DNA of 64,000 bases from Liolophura sinensis (Eukaryota; Mollusca; Polyplacophora; Chitonida; Chitonidae), in contig NC_088301.1 in NCBI RefSeq assembly GCF_032854445.1, positions 12,396,281-12,460,280 on the forward strand, in the 5' to 3' direction. The position numbers were made by a program, and so were the translations under genes. The notes beneath the pieces were generated by a model. The model was not told the origin of the DNA. It was given only the letters and a program-made list of their open reading frames with translations, and did no database searches. Of this stretch, positions 1-14,400 are shown piece by piece. How positions within the stretch are numbered: position 1 is the first letter of the stretch; the number at the start of each line of letters is the position of its first letter.

Positions 1-3000
1 TTTTCGGTGACTTAGCACTTGAAAGGCAAGCACCTTCACAACTCTGCCAGGACCCACTCCCCTGCTGGGTTTGAATTCAAGATAAAAGTAGTCCATGATG
101 CCAACTAAGACTAAGTTTGTTGGGCACCGATCACGCAAACATGAACAATACACTGTATGTTTGCACATCTTGTTTCCACTGCATCAAATCAAACTTTCGC
201 ACATGGGACAAAAGATGCGAATTATTTTCAACCATTATTGTCACCATCAACAATGACACAGGAATAACCTACAAATTCCTTGTCCCCATATATATAGTAT
301 TTTATCTGCCTTACCTGCACAGTGGGCAGGGGGTGTTTTCTGTGGACTACTGACTTTGAAAAAACCAGCATCAAATACTTTCACAGCAGGTAAAGTGTCA
401 CTGGAACAGGAGGTATCTCCCCCTTGGTTCTTTTTCTTCATCTGGGCCCGGAACGCTGCAAACTTGGACTTTCCTGCAGGCTTCTGAGCTGGCTTGGATA
501 CAGTTTTTTTCTACAATGCACATGTTGACAATTTCCAATTTCTGACTATCATCATCTTGGTGAAAATGGCTACTTTTTAAATAACTTCTCTGATCTGCTA
601 AATGTTATGCAAACATGGTGTATGTAAATGACAAAACTCAGAAGCAACTTTTGCTTTTGATCACTAAACACCAACTATTGAGATACACCTAGGATACCAT
701 AAATCCTATTTCATGTGTTTGGATCCACTTCTCTGTGTATCATTACCAGCTTTTTCACCAAGCTGTTTCCTCGGTTACCACAAAAGGTGCAGTATTTTCC
801 ACCAATGTGGCTGACTGTTTGTGTAGAAGTTAAGTGTTACACTAATTCATCAACCTTTTTGCAAAGAAAACTTTCAGTGCAATCTGCGCACATTATTAGT
901 TTGTTTTTCGAAACAAAACTACACTGGCTGAACACAGGCCAGGGCTTCAATATCAGTATAATTTTATCAGTCAACACAGAATAATGCCTTCAGAATATGC
1001 TTGATTGAACACCCTGCAAACATGTAAAAAGGCTGAGGAATTTTAGTATGGTTTTTACCTTAGTCTTCAATTTCGTAGGTTGGACACTTTCTTCCTTAAC
1101 CCAGTTTCCAGCCTTAAGCTTTTCCAACTCCCTAAACTTTTTGTCCACATCGTCTACCTGTCAAGAGGTTTAAAGGAGAAAAAAAAAAAATAAATAAAAC
1201 ACATCCAAATCTGAGAAACATCCAATTTTTTTATGAGAACCAGTACACCTGTTAAACAGTATTATGAAGGATATTTGAAAAACTGAATATGGACACAAGA
1301 AGAAAAAAACAATTCAAAGTATATCTTTGTGAGTAGAGTGCCAACGTATAGCAGTTACCTGACTGAATTAAATGTAAAAGTATTTAAAAGTACCATAGTA
1401 GCTTTGGTCAAGTTTGGAAGCTACCTGTTCAGTTTTTCACAAAAGTAGCAGGCTTAGACTTCTAATGAATCTCCTAATCTGAATCTAATTTTACTTCTAA
1501 GGGCATGACTAATGAATATAAGGATTTACTTTGGCTACAAAGAAGTAGTTTTAGAAATGTTTGACCTTTGTTGTTACATCACCTGGAAGTAAATCATCTC
1601 CCAGAATCCCTTACTGTGAAGTTACCTGGAAATAAATCATATCCCAGAATCCCTTGCTGTGAAGTTACCTGGAAATAAATCATATCCCAGAATCCCTGAA
1701 GATCAGAACATGTGGTCTCCTTCTCGCCAGTCTTGAACTCACAGTCGTCCACCAGCCCTGTGAACTGTTTAAACCTCTGGTCCATTAAGAGCTGGGCCTG
1801 CCCCACAGTGGTACGGATCTGTCCCTTAACTGGCAAAAGCAACACATACTCTATTTCATGCACAAGCTTGTTCTTCAGTAGCTGGAAAAATGTTTATGTT
1901 GCATTATACTCTGCAATACAAAAACTATTTCTTTTCTTTAATTCATAAATTAGTGATTTAGGAACTGTTTAATTATTTTAGATTATTGTACAACAAATCA
2001 AATATTTTCAGAGTGAAAGAAAAGGCTTTCCAGCACTTTGAAGAACATTCCATTAAAATACAACTATCTTATTTATACATTTATCTACAGCTTATTTCTC
2101 TGTTTCAGACATAATGCAATATTACATTCCACAATGAATATAGTTTTTCCAAATTTTACTTTCAAGGATTTTTAAAAGATTTTACGGTATTTAACTCTTT
2201 CATGCTGTGGCATTTACGAAATTCAAAATTACATACTTGTATCTGGAAAAGTCCTTTTTTTATGGATGTAGAGTTTCTGTTTTTTTCCACATTTCACCTG
2301 AAGATTAGCATTTTCCAGTGGCACATTTTCCTTGATTCATTCATCTAGAAGACCCACAAGTGTTTTTTTGTAAAGTTTTATTAATTTTTTATCAGAAAAC
2401 CTTATGTGTTGGCATCAAAAGTATGGTTTTAAGGTTTTCATGTGCTTCTGAAGGCTCATTTTTACCAACCCGCCTTCAGGTGAAATCCAGTACTTACAGT
2501 GCCGAATCTATTTTGTTTGCCTTACCATCCTCACTCAGACCAGCCTCAGACTCATTGTTGGCTTCCCAGGTGGTACAGAGGCCGTTCAGTCGACAACGCT
2601 CTGAGTCCATCAAGTCACGGAAATACTTCACGTCATGCTCTTTTCGCTCCTCCTGCGGCGAGTCAGAGACTGATTTGACATCAGCAGCGGGATGTGAGGC
2701 TCCTTTTATCGCAGATGTCATGTCAGTTGTCGTCACTGGAGCACTGTTCTCTTTATCATCATTTGCTGAGGAAAACAAAACATGAAAAGTCATGTCATGA
2801 AACTCGCAACATCGAGCAGTCAAAAGCCCTCCAATCATTCTTAAGGAAGACAAATTTTAAAGGTCAAACTTGTACACAATTAAGATCATTAATTCATCAT
2901 TACTATTCTGTATAAGAAAACTTGTCAATCATGGAATATAGAGACAAAAGGAGCAAATAAAATGCATATACTTATACCATTAGCTTCTGCAAATTCCTAG

Positions 3001-6000
3001 CCAAGTGATATGTACCGATATGTATGATACCGACATCTATCTGACCTATTCTGCCTACATTCTTTCTTTCAATGATAATAAAATGTAAATGAACCTTCGG
3101 CACATATCAGTCTAGAGAATATGTCGATACTGACAGTTATGAAAATGGTTTCCATACAATGGAAAATCTATCGCCAACCAAATAAAGATATATGTTCAAC
3201 AAAATAATATAATTTGCTCAGTGTCAGTGGAATGAAATGTCTATTTTTCACGATGCTGTAATAAAGTCATCAAACCAATCTAGTGTCACAAACCCTTGTC
3301 TGTCTTGCGTATCCAGTGTTAAGTGGACAGTCTGCTAATGGAACTGTTAAATAGCTACAGAAACAAAGATGACGACTGACTCTTCTTCGTCTGAAAACAG
3401 GTCTTTGGCATTTTTTTTTTTTCTTTTCTGAAAACACTATCAGAGAAAGTGGTAAATCCCCTAATGTTATATAATATAAAGTTATTTCCAAGTTTTTTCA
3501 AAAGTGACACACACTTATTAATATTTTCAGGCTAGCTGCTCAAAAAGATGAGCTAAGTAAATTCTGATTGGTTGAATGGTTTCCTCACATGAGCAGCTCG
3601 TTTTCATACACGTACTTGATAACAGGAACTCATCTGAGTGTTGCTGTTGTATTCAGAATATTTTGACTGACCTGTTACAGACCATCCCGCTGGACCCTTG
3701 GTCACGCCAGACAGTGCGAGACTTTGCGAGACAAAACTACCCCTGTCTTACCCTTTATCTCTTCACCGTTACCATGTATATCATCTGCTGCGGTGTCCTT
3801 GGCGGAGTTGCTGCCCTGAAGCTGGATAAAGCTATCTGACGCCGAGAATTCCACATCCTGCTCCTCTGATGTAGTGGCAGGGCCAGCACCGATCAAAGAA
3901 TCAATGTCATCAAAGTCGATTGGCAGAGGACGATTCTCTATAAATATAATAATTATGCATATTCATGAATAAGTAAATCTTCGATCAGTCAACCAAATGC
4001 AGTATTCTTCAGTTCTGACAAGTCTGTTACATGTACATTTATTTATACATTGCTTATCCAGTATGCAAGAGAAGGACACACACAGGTGCTTGTGGTATTT
4101 ACGGGACAGCCGGTTTATAACTTGAAATCGGTAAATGAAACAAATCCTTCCACTTGATACACCAGATTAGGGTGAGAATTTATTGATTTGAATTTGTTTT
4201 ACGCCAAACTCATTTATACAACAGCATCATGCATTATGGTGGGAAATTAGGGTGAGGAAACCCTACTTCAGGAACTCTTGAATGATCAAGCTTTAAAACA
4301 ACCCAAAATATTACATATGTATATTTAGATTAACAACAATGGACTGACCTGGCGACTTTTTCTTGCGGGATCTTCTTGTCATCTCTATCATTGGACTGGC
4401 CTCCAAGATTTTTATCCTAAAACAATGAAATGGAATGAATAGAATAACACAATAATCAAACATTCATGATTGATGGCAACAGCTGGCTTTTGTTTGTTGC
4501 TAGATTACTAGACTTACACTGCTTTGTAAGTGATATCAGGAAATCCTAAGCCTTGAAGAATTTATCTTGGTTCATCTACATTAATAAGTATTTATCTGAC
4601 TGGTGTTTCACACCGTACCCAAAAATACGTAAGCATTATGGTGGGAGGAAACCGGGCAAAGCCCGGGGGAAACCCACGACCGTCCACACGTTGCTGGTAG
4701 ACCTTTCCACGTACAGGCCGGAGAGGAAGTCAGCATGAGCTGGACTTAAAACTCACAGCAACCGCATTGGTGAGATGCTCCTGGGTCATTACGCTGTGCT
4801 AGTGCGCTAACCAACTGAGCCATGGAGGCCCCTGAAGTATGTAAGATATTCATTTATTTGACAGATGTTTAACACCATAATCAAGAACCTGTTTTTCTAT
4901 CATTCTATTATAATTTTAAAATGGTCAACCTGACACAGGAATGTGTGGGAACAAGTTTGAAAAGGTTCCAGCTTCAGCACTTGGGGCCACTTTAATGAAA
5001 CATGGTAAGTTAGATTTCTCATAGCTTGTTTGGTAAAAGACATTGTTTAGGTCATAGCACCATAAGGCGATGCCATTTACAAGTGTAGCTGGCTTACAAA
5101 GTTATGTGAAAGTGGACCCTGACATATATAGCTATTGTAAATATGCTTGGAAATTTTTCTGCTGAATTTCAGGAGATCAAAGATTTGCTTGCATTAAACC
5201 GATCAATCGCTAGAATTATTCACATGATTGACTGGTTCTCGAAAATTTTACCCCCATTTATTGAAAAATATTATCAGCGTGATCTGCACAGTATGCACTC
5301 ATAATTCATACATTGAAACTATTTAACAGGCACGGGAACTGAAGGCCTCAAAAGTCTCAAAATTCTAAAGAAAGTCTGAAAATACCCTACCCTACCTCCA
5401 AATCACATTAGCAATCACCTGTTCCAACAAAATCAGCTGCTTCTGTTGTTGTGAGTTTTAAAGAAAAAAGTCTGAAATCAGCCAATGTGAGGAAAACTTC
5501 CCATGCCTGATTTACTGCCTAGACATAGGAACAACAATATCTGACTACCCACCATTCCTCCGGACTTCTGTTCACCTTCTTGTCCGCACGCCTTGCAGAC
5601 ATTGACCTCTTCTTACGAGCTGATTTCTTGGCGGAGATTTTAGCCGTTAATTCTGGGGAGGGGTAGAGGAATTCTTCCACACAAGACGTGGACTTTCTCA
5701 AGCGTCTGGTCGTAGGCTTAGGGGTGACCATGTTCTCAACATTGCTGAAAACATCTTCAATTTCCTTGTGATTGTCTTTGGTCAGGTCACTTGTGGATGG
5801 TTCTGAAAATAGATAACATGTACATTGTACATGTAATTATAAATTGTTCCTGAAACAACAGAAATCTAACAAGATTGTTAATCTTGTTAGATTTCAATCA
5901 CTGTTCTTGTAGTAACTAATGTAAATTGTCCAGTGAAATGTACATGTATGCATATGATTATTATGATAATGATTTGTTTTGCGTCACTAAAGATGCAAAT

Positions 6001-8397
6001 TTCATAAAACTGTGCAGATTATTTCTCTACACCCGGCAATTCTCTCAGAATGTTTAAAAATATTGGTCCCCATGGTGAGTGAACAGTTTGTAGAACTAGG
6101 GTACCTACAGTAGAGCTCAGACTAAAAGTCAATTGTTTACCACTCGTATCGCGCTCCGAGATGCTGAATGACGCTCTGCTGGCGCGTTACAACCCTCTAT
6201 TGGGCTGTGTCGGAGATCTTCTGAGGCGTCTACATCCTTGTTTGCAAGCGAAGGTGCAGCCTGTGTTTCAGCTATCTGAACATATTCTAGCCGTGAAAAG
6301 CAGAAGGTTTATCTTGCAATGTGTAACCTACCTCTGCACAACAAAATCAACTTGATGATAGGGAATAAATATGTGATCACATCATGTCGATCACCAATGC
6401 AACATTCTTGTGAATAAACCATGTGCAACAGTGCATGCTTCTTGCATAGGACATGGCCACAACACAGGCATATAGCAGTCTCGTGTGACCGTGCCTCTAT
6501 ATAATCCTTTGCTATATCTTATCATTTGTCGCATTTGTGTAAAGGTGACATCTAAATAACGTCATGTATTCATATTGCTGCCAAGATCGCGTTAGCTTCA
6601 TGTCAGAAGAACTAAAAAAAAAAAAAAAAGACAATCACCCAAAACACATATGTTCATGTCAGAATCGGGCATCACCAGACTGCAGACCTTTCACTGTACG
6701 CTACTTCCAGTTGATCGACATGTAGGCATAGTCACAGCAACTGGTGTTTTCAACAAGTGACCTGAAATGGCTGGCGTATTTGTTTTCATCTGACTGGTGT
6801 GTTTTTACGAAGTTTCCAAGATTAGACTACATCACTGATTGTCTATACGGACATGCTCAGTTGCTGACCGATTTTGCCACCCTGGAAGTTGTATAGAAGG
6901 GGATTTACGCAGAAGCAGTGAATTCAGCCCCAGCAGCCAGTACTGAGAGATTCATTTATTCCTATTGTTCACGATTTTCAAAACCATATAGTGTGTGTCA
7001 GTTACTAAAGTTTGACACTTGTGAGTACTATTTACTTAGTTCAATACAACATGCCTATTGGTCTTCAATTTCGGCAAAGTGTCATTGCTGGACACTAAGC
7101 CTGCTTGAGTTCTTCTTCTGCAGGACACTTACGAATATTTTAATTAAGCCTGGGATTAAGACAGTTGTCTATATCTTAATCCCAGATTAAGCCTATAATA
7201 ATATGATTTGCTGCTGTTGCTTATTAAACACCCATGATATTTTTTCACACAAGTCTAGTAAACACCAGGACATTACTGTCCAACTGAAAAAAAAACCCCC
7301 ATAATCATATGTTTATTGACACGTTTACTTCTAAGTTATTCACATACATTTTGCCTCAACTTTTATGCAAGTTCACAAATAAAATTTGATATCTGAATTC
7401 ATCTGGTTGTTGGCGCAAATGTACTATTATAAAGCATAAATCAACAAACTGGAGTGAATTCCATGCAGGGGTTTTGTAGTAACAGAGTCAAAAAAGAAAA
7501 TATTTAAGGTACACTGTGCCTGATAAACCAAAAATTCTAATTAAGTGTACTTTGGCAAATGGGAAACTATGATTTCTGTTTGTGTGAGAAAAACCGTTCG
7601 AACTAATCTTTTTTTTTCCTACATGCATTTACAATATGGGTGCTTTTTTTTACCACTTCTGTACATGAACCTCATATTGTAATAACGTCTTGTAAATCAC
7701 TACTTAAAAGAAGACTGCCACTTTGCGATCAAAATCACACACTCATCAGATGTTTTACTTCAGTTTCATGTATTGTGTTAGTCTTTCAAAAATCTCTGAA
7801 ATCATTCTAACAGAGAACTATAATTTCCGCCGTCAACTTCCCACAGCCAGCGCGTAGGCATAACAATGCTCAGCCTTGTGTGTGTGATCAGTCACAGTGG
7901 ACAGATCACTGTCTCTGCTTGTAACTATCTGTCTACAGGCCCTCTACAAACTCTCTACAAGACCTCTAGGATCATGCTAATCTCCTGCCTGGTTTTGACT
8001 TTTAGCCTGAGCTGTACTGTATAACATGTCCAATGTTCATTTTTATGTAAAAGATCCTTTATACATGTTTGTGTGCAACAAACTGGCCAAAAAAACACAA
8101 ATATGGAATGGGATAAATTAGTACACAGACAAAACAGATAGAATAGAGATAAAGTAACACATTTGGCTTCTCATTTTAAGGCGCTTGGCTTCTCGTTCAG
8201 GGTAACACAGACATGTACATGTATATTGGAAGCACAAATGAATTGTTGATATTTTAAGCTGCATTTTAAGTATGACATTAAACCTGAATCCAATGAAATA
8301 AAAAAACAACTGACCTTTCCTATGCAAATGACAAACTTTTAACACGTATAAAAATAAATGCCATCAAAAGCCCTATAAAAACATTAGAGTAAGGCCC

Positions 8398-8430
<33 letters not shown>

Positions 8431-11400
8431 GGGTGGGGGGTGGGGGTGGGGGTGGGGGGGTGGGGAGGGAGAGGGGTCAGTCACGCCCAACAACATATAT
8501 TTATGGCCTAAACTTGCCTGGTCTAGCAGTCTCCTCCTCTGTGATCTGTGTTACAGCTGTGTCCTCTGAAGTCTCCTTCCCTGTGGGCTTCTCTGCTTTA
8601 GTGGTCTCTGCTACAGCAGTCTCTTGAGCCTCAGGTGAAGTTATTGTCTCAGTCAGGGATCGTCTGATGCGACTATTACGCCTTGAAGTGGATACAGGTG
8701 TGGTTGGGTCAGGGGCAGCTGAACCATTCAGTGCCTTGCTATTTTCATGAACATCAATTTTGTCTTCATTATCCGTTTCCGAAGGTGAGGTCGATTTCAG
8801 AACAGTAGGTTCCTTTGTGTCCTTTGTTTGGGTTTCCACAGAACTATCTTTACCCTCACTGGTGGTGAGACTTTGTGTGTCCTCAGCAGAAGCGAGGCGC
8901 AGTGATCGTCTGGTACTGCGTCGAACACGCTGTGCAGATTTCTTGAGGTTTTCCACAGCGTGGGCGGGTGCTTGTTCTATCACATCCTCCTGATCAATCA
9001 CTGTCTTCTCCCCCTTCACAACTTCCCAATCAGTGTCACACTTTTTTCCATCATTCTTTGCCCTTTCTTCATTTGAGATTTCCTGCCCGCTATCAGAGTC
9101 TTCTTCTGCCATGTTGGTCTTGTGATTTTGTGCGTTATTACTGGCCACAGAATTGATCTCTTGACCTTCACTGGGCGTGACTGGTAGGCTGGCCTTGCCC
9201 TGTTCGTCGTCACTACCTGACCCCTGGTCTGCTGCACCTTCAGTCTCAGCACTGACAGATGACCCAAGCCTCTCCTCGCTGACTACATCCAGTTTCTCAG
9301 CATGCTGTAAGCGTATGGATCTTCGCACACTTCTGCGGCTCTTAAAACCATCACTGCCCGAGTTAACTTCCTTATCACTAGATTCAGCCCCTGTAAACAA
9401 TACACTATAATGAATGACTGTATGCTTGGGGTTTAAGGTCGCACTGAACAATTTTTCAGTCATAAATGATGTTGAGAATTACGTGCGTGTACACATACAG
9501 TGTCTTCTTGTGGTCAGGCGAGTCCATGCCGCCCAAATGCTGCTGCCACGAAAGTATCATGCCGAAGACACCAGACATGACACCCCAACCAGTTACATTA
9601 CACTGACACCGGACCAACCAATCAAGTTACCTCCATCTACCTTCTCAGTGCTGACCGCCAAGTGAGCCAAGTACCATTTGTCTGGTATAACAATAAATAA
9701 TAATGTGCATGTATTACTAATATAACAGCACTCGAGCTCAGGCCCAAGAGTAAATTAAACAAAAACATTTTTCTTAAAACACTTAGAATACTTTGACATG
9801 TTGTACTTAATTTTTTGGTTCCTTGCTTTAACCTCTTTAATAGTGCTTTGTGCCTAGTAAAGCAGGAACAAGCACCACTTTTAAAGTCTTTGGTATGAAC
9901 AGACCCCTGTTTGACTCCGGATCTCCGGCCTAGAGGTGAACACTAACCATCAGACCACCGAAGATACATCTCAAACTGGGAGAAACGAACAACCATCTGC
10001 AGGTTGCTGACAGACCTTCCCTCTAATGACTGGAGAGAGGCTAACAAGTCACTGTGCTGCACTAGCACAATAGTCATCAAACCACATAACCCCAAACCTC
10101 TCTACCATTGAACTGTACACGTTGATTATATACTATACCAGTATGGGCAGATTCTTTCAGTTTGTCATCTGCATTTTTATCCACAGGTGTCCTCGACAAT
10201 TTCTCCTTTTCAGAATGAAGCCCTGGAAACTTTGGCGTGGAGCAACTGAAACAAACAATCAATCAAGCCTATGCTGTATTTCATTCTGTGATTTTACTTG
10301 ATTCCGATGGATTCATTGATCCAGTTGAAGGCCTTTACTTTCAGTCTCCTTGTGATGTCACCATGACTGAGACGGGAAAGAAATGTAGCGTTGTCATGAG
10401 ACAGGGTGTTGTGACATAGGTTATTTTAAGACTTCGCCAAACTAAAGATTTTACATAATTTTCTTCACAGCTGATAACTCTTTGTCATTTCAAAGAAGAT
10501 ACAGCAGAAAATTTTGGCAAAAAAAATCTGTATTCGCTAATCAAATCAAAGTATTCACATTTTACCAAGAAAAGCTCAAACTACTGCTTTCAATAAATAT
10601 CAGTCTGGACTTGTATCAGTGCTATTTTGTGTGACCCAAAAAACATCAAATTCATTAAGCACCCATATTTAACTTGCACTCTAAATCTGTGTTACAGAAA
10701 AGTCAGCAGCATTCTTACCGTCTGGGCACAGGGCTGTGTATCAGAGAACTGGAACCCAGAAACTTGGCCACTGCTGACGGACTCAGTGGAGTGAAACTGA
10801 AGGAACTGAGATTGGCTGGTGCAGTGAAGCTGAACTCCCATGAGGACTCTGACACTCCGCGCCTTGTCGAGACCGTTTGGGCGTTGAAGTTAAACACTGT
10901 GTTAGCCGTAGGCTCTGTGAATACATCAGCGGTCTGTGGCTCAGTTGGCTTCAAGGCAGGATCCCCTTTTTGTTCCGATACCTTTGATTTGCCCACTTAA
11001 AAATGCAAGTTAAAAGAAAAAACAAATAATATAACCTGTGTTATTTAGGAAAAGGGGTGGAAAAAAAAAAAGACATGAACAGGCATGTGTTTCATGACGC
11101 TTGGTAACTCATCTTTTATTCAGGTTCTTACGTTGCCATTGGATGAGCCATGTTAGAGCAACCAGAAACATGATGTGGCTTTACTTGTGTCCAAAGCACG
11201 TGGTTAAAACACAAAAGTTTCGGATGATGAAATTTCACTTCCACCTACTTATTACTTCCATTACATAAGTAAAAAAAAAAACATTTTACTTCCCACATCA
11301 ACACCTGTACTGGGCAAAATCAGTCAAATCAGTGACATACTTTTCACATTTGTGTGTACATATACGTGTACTGTGTCTTCTTGTGGCTGTGAAAAGCCAA

Positions 11401-14400
11401 AGTGCTGACACCACTGAAGTATCATACTGAAGATACCAGATATGATACCCCCAGCCAGTCACATTAAAGCCTAAGGTATGACTTGACCCAGGCCCGATCC
11501 CAGGTCTCCTGACCTAAAGGCGATACTCTAACCATTATGCCACCGAAGTGATCTACAACCAGAGAAAAGCCAGTCTGAGCTGAACTTGGAACTCAAAGTG
11601 ACCACCATGGTATATGTATTATAAGGCGATAACAAACCTGGGGCTTTCTTGGAAGCTGCTGCAGCTCTGGCTGGTTGTTTGGCTTGGGAGACGGCAGCTT
11701 TTGAAGTTCTTGATCGCGTTGTTCTAACCTCTGTTGCTGCCTGTGGGTTTAAACAATAATGTAGTTGAAAACTGAAGACAGAATGCCCCTACACCAATTG
11801 CACAAATACATAATTAAATGTGTACTTGTTTTGTATCGTAAGACTAGAAAGTAATGTATGTATGCCTAAGGGTTTATCCACATGGCGACGAGGAGTCATT
11901 AGGTATGTGCCGCCAAAGTGCTGCTGCCACTAAGGTATCATGCTGAAGACACTAGACATGACACCCTACCAAGTCACATCATACTGACACCAGGTCTACC
12001 AATCCTGTTCCCCTGATCTAACCTTTCAGTGGTAGCATGTCTCTTGCCTTTGAGATTAACAACTAGAAAGTTAAGAGTGGTTTGCAACATTACAGGCAAT
12101 ACTTGAAAAATTATTTGTTAGGCATAACCTGATTAGAAAAAATAGGCAGGTTGGGTGTTTCTTTTTTTTCTTCTTGTTAATGAAAAAGACAAGTATTTTT
12201 TACAGAACTTAATAATATGAGAGAAACATTTATTCGCCTTAGAGAAACTTCAGAATACACATTTTTGACAAAAGTTAACAACAGTAATTTGGAGAGAATA
12301 AGCAATTCGCAACAATAGTCCAACAGACCATATGACCAGCAGAATGCCCATCCATAAGGCTGCAATCTTACCGGATGCTGTTTTTCAGACTGCGCTTGTG
12401 TAGCTGTTCTTGCTGACCGCTGGTTGGTGACCATTTCTGTTTTAGCAGCAGGTGCCTTTGATTTGGGAGCAGGGACTGCTTTCTGGGGAGCAATTCTGGA
12501 TACAGTCGACCTAGTCACTCTCTGAGATACAGCACTTGCTGGCTCAGTCTGTTAACAGGAAAAATGAAATTCATGATTATTTTATACCTAGTTCCCGCAC
12601 AATTCAGTTTAATTTAGGTGCTCCATGGAATTAAACAAGATAAAATTTAGTTAGCCCATTAACAATGAAAACTACACCTTATCACGGTACCAAGAACAAA
12701 GCAACAAAATTCCAATACTCTTCAAGAGTACACAATATATACAATAACAACAAATTGTCTTACTTCTTTTATTTCAAGACCAAAAGTTTTATTGACCCTC
12801 CTACTTGGGCTATGATTTACACATTATATTGGGCATTGTCCAGCACTTTTTATAAACTGGTACGAAGTTCCCACTACTGAAAGTTTTGTTCATTAATATG
12901 GAGCCAGTACGGCAAGGGCCAGGAAATAAAAAAAAAAATTTAAAAAGTCTCCAGATGAGATATGGTGCTAATTTTCCAGTATGACAAATAGAATACCCAC
13001 CAATACATTCCTATGCTTACATATAGTAATGAGAATCCCTATCTAGATGTGAGTATCAATCTTTTTTAAATACAATGCAAATTAAATATCAAGTACTGAT
13101 ATTAACAGCCACATGCATGGAGTACCATCTTCTGACAAAAGACACGATAACTCATGACACTGGTCATTACGATCAGTGCAATATTAATTTTCAACTATAA
13201 TACGATGTAACAGCCTGTCAGTCATCGGAATTGGTGGCAATATTTGGCAATGCTGTCGTGAAAAATGGCCTGCACTGAACTTGTGATGGCAACTATTTGC
13301 CGTCACAGTTTGACAGGTGCAAGTTACGCGGCAATGACATGAATATGTAAATTAGGGAAAATGGAAACAAAAAAACCCCATTCAGTTCAACGTGCACGGC
13401 CAGTCCCAGAAAGACGGACATCTTTCACTTAACATACAACTACCAATAAAACAGCGGGTTTTAGATCATCATGCACTCACCTATTTATCCAAGTTTGTCA
13501 CTAATTCTTAAACCAGCCAAGATTACGCTTTTGCTCACATGAACTTTGTATTCATATTTAATTTTTATCGTATATGCCTGTAAAAATCGAAAATCCCAAA
13601 CAATTAAATATTTACCAATGCTTCAAGTGGTGTAACATACCAACATGAGGTGTGCTCATCACGGCAGGGATTTATGTACATAAAGGTACAAACGCCTCCT
13701 CGCTTCTTGTCTGGTCAGTAAATGATGTCGCGGCAAAACATACCTCTTACGATCTGGAGTCCTCATTTACAAAACTAAAAAAATTGCTACATAAGGTAAA
13801 CTTAGCTGTAGTGTATGTCTGTATGGGTGTGGATTTTTACGGAAAATGTTGTAACATTCATTCCAGTTCTTTCTTTAGTGCGCCAACAATGTATATCAAT
13901 TCGAGTCCTGATTTGTTGGGTAACGCACCACATCATCGGAGCCGGTCATGTTCAGTTACGCAATTCTCTGTTTTTTTTGTGGCTTGATAATGGTTAAACA
14001 AAAAACTGTTGATGGATGTAATCTGGACACTGTAATCGGATATGATGTAGACAAAAATGGCGATGTAATAAGACTCTACTGTAGGCTGTGCAGAGCAAAT
14101 GGACTACTTTTATTTGGTGTTTTAAGCATTTTCAAAAATGCCCTTACAGTGCCACAAAGTTTAGTAAATTTAATGGGCTGGCATATGCTGCATTGGCTAC
14201 TGACTCAATTAGGAAGCAAGACCCTATTAGTACCTCCATTTCTTGGGAGGGACAAATGTAATTTTGTGTATTTTAGGATGTAAAGTCTTTTTTGTGCAGC
14301 CAGCTTGCCATTTTTGGCGTACAGATGCATGCTTGGCATCAAAATGATGGAAATTATCTAGGATTTAAGTAGGTATGAGTTTTAAGGATAAAAGCTTGAA

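Larger units (their letters stand above)
5803..8517. other. DLGAP5 intron between exons 7 and 8, no gene recognised
   Basis: The 2.7-kb intron holds a 13-bp inverted repeat near 7143-7193 (CTGGGATTAAG and its complement), an A-run at 6612-6629 and the G-rich tract next to the donor. A 45-codon open stretch at 6142-6280 (minus) has a usable donor, but its phase does not fit exons 7 and 8. Confidence 0.6.

Noticed and set aside
3270-3491. 73-codon minus-strand frame between DLGAP5 exons 10 and 11
   Set aside because: Low-complexity lysine run from a homopolymer and no splice sites fitting the gene's phase.
13948-14283. 111-codon plus-strand frame inside a DLGAP5 intron
   Set aside because: No recognisable domain, no splice context and strand opposite to the host gene. 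It is kept only as an intron remark.
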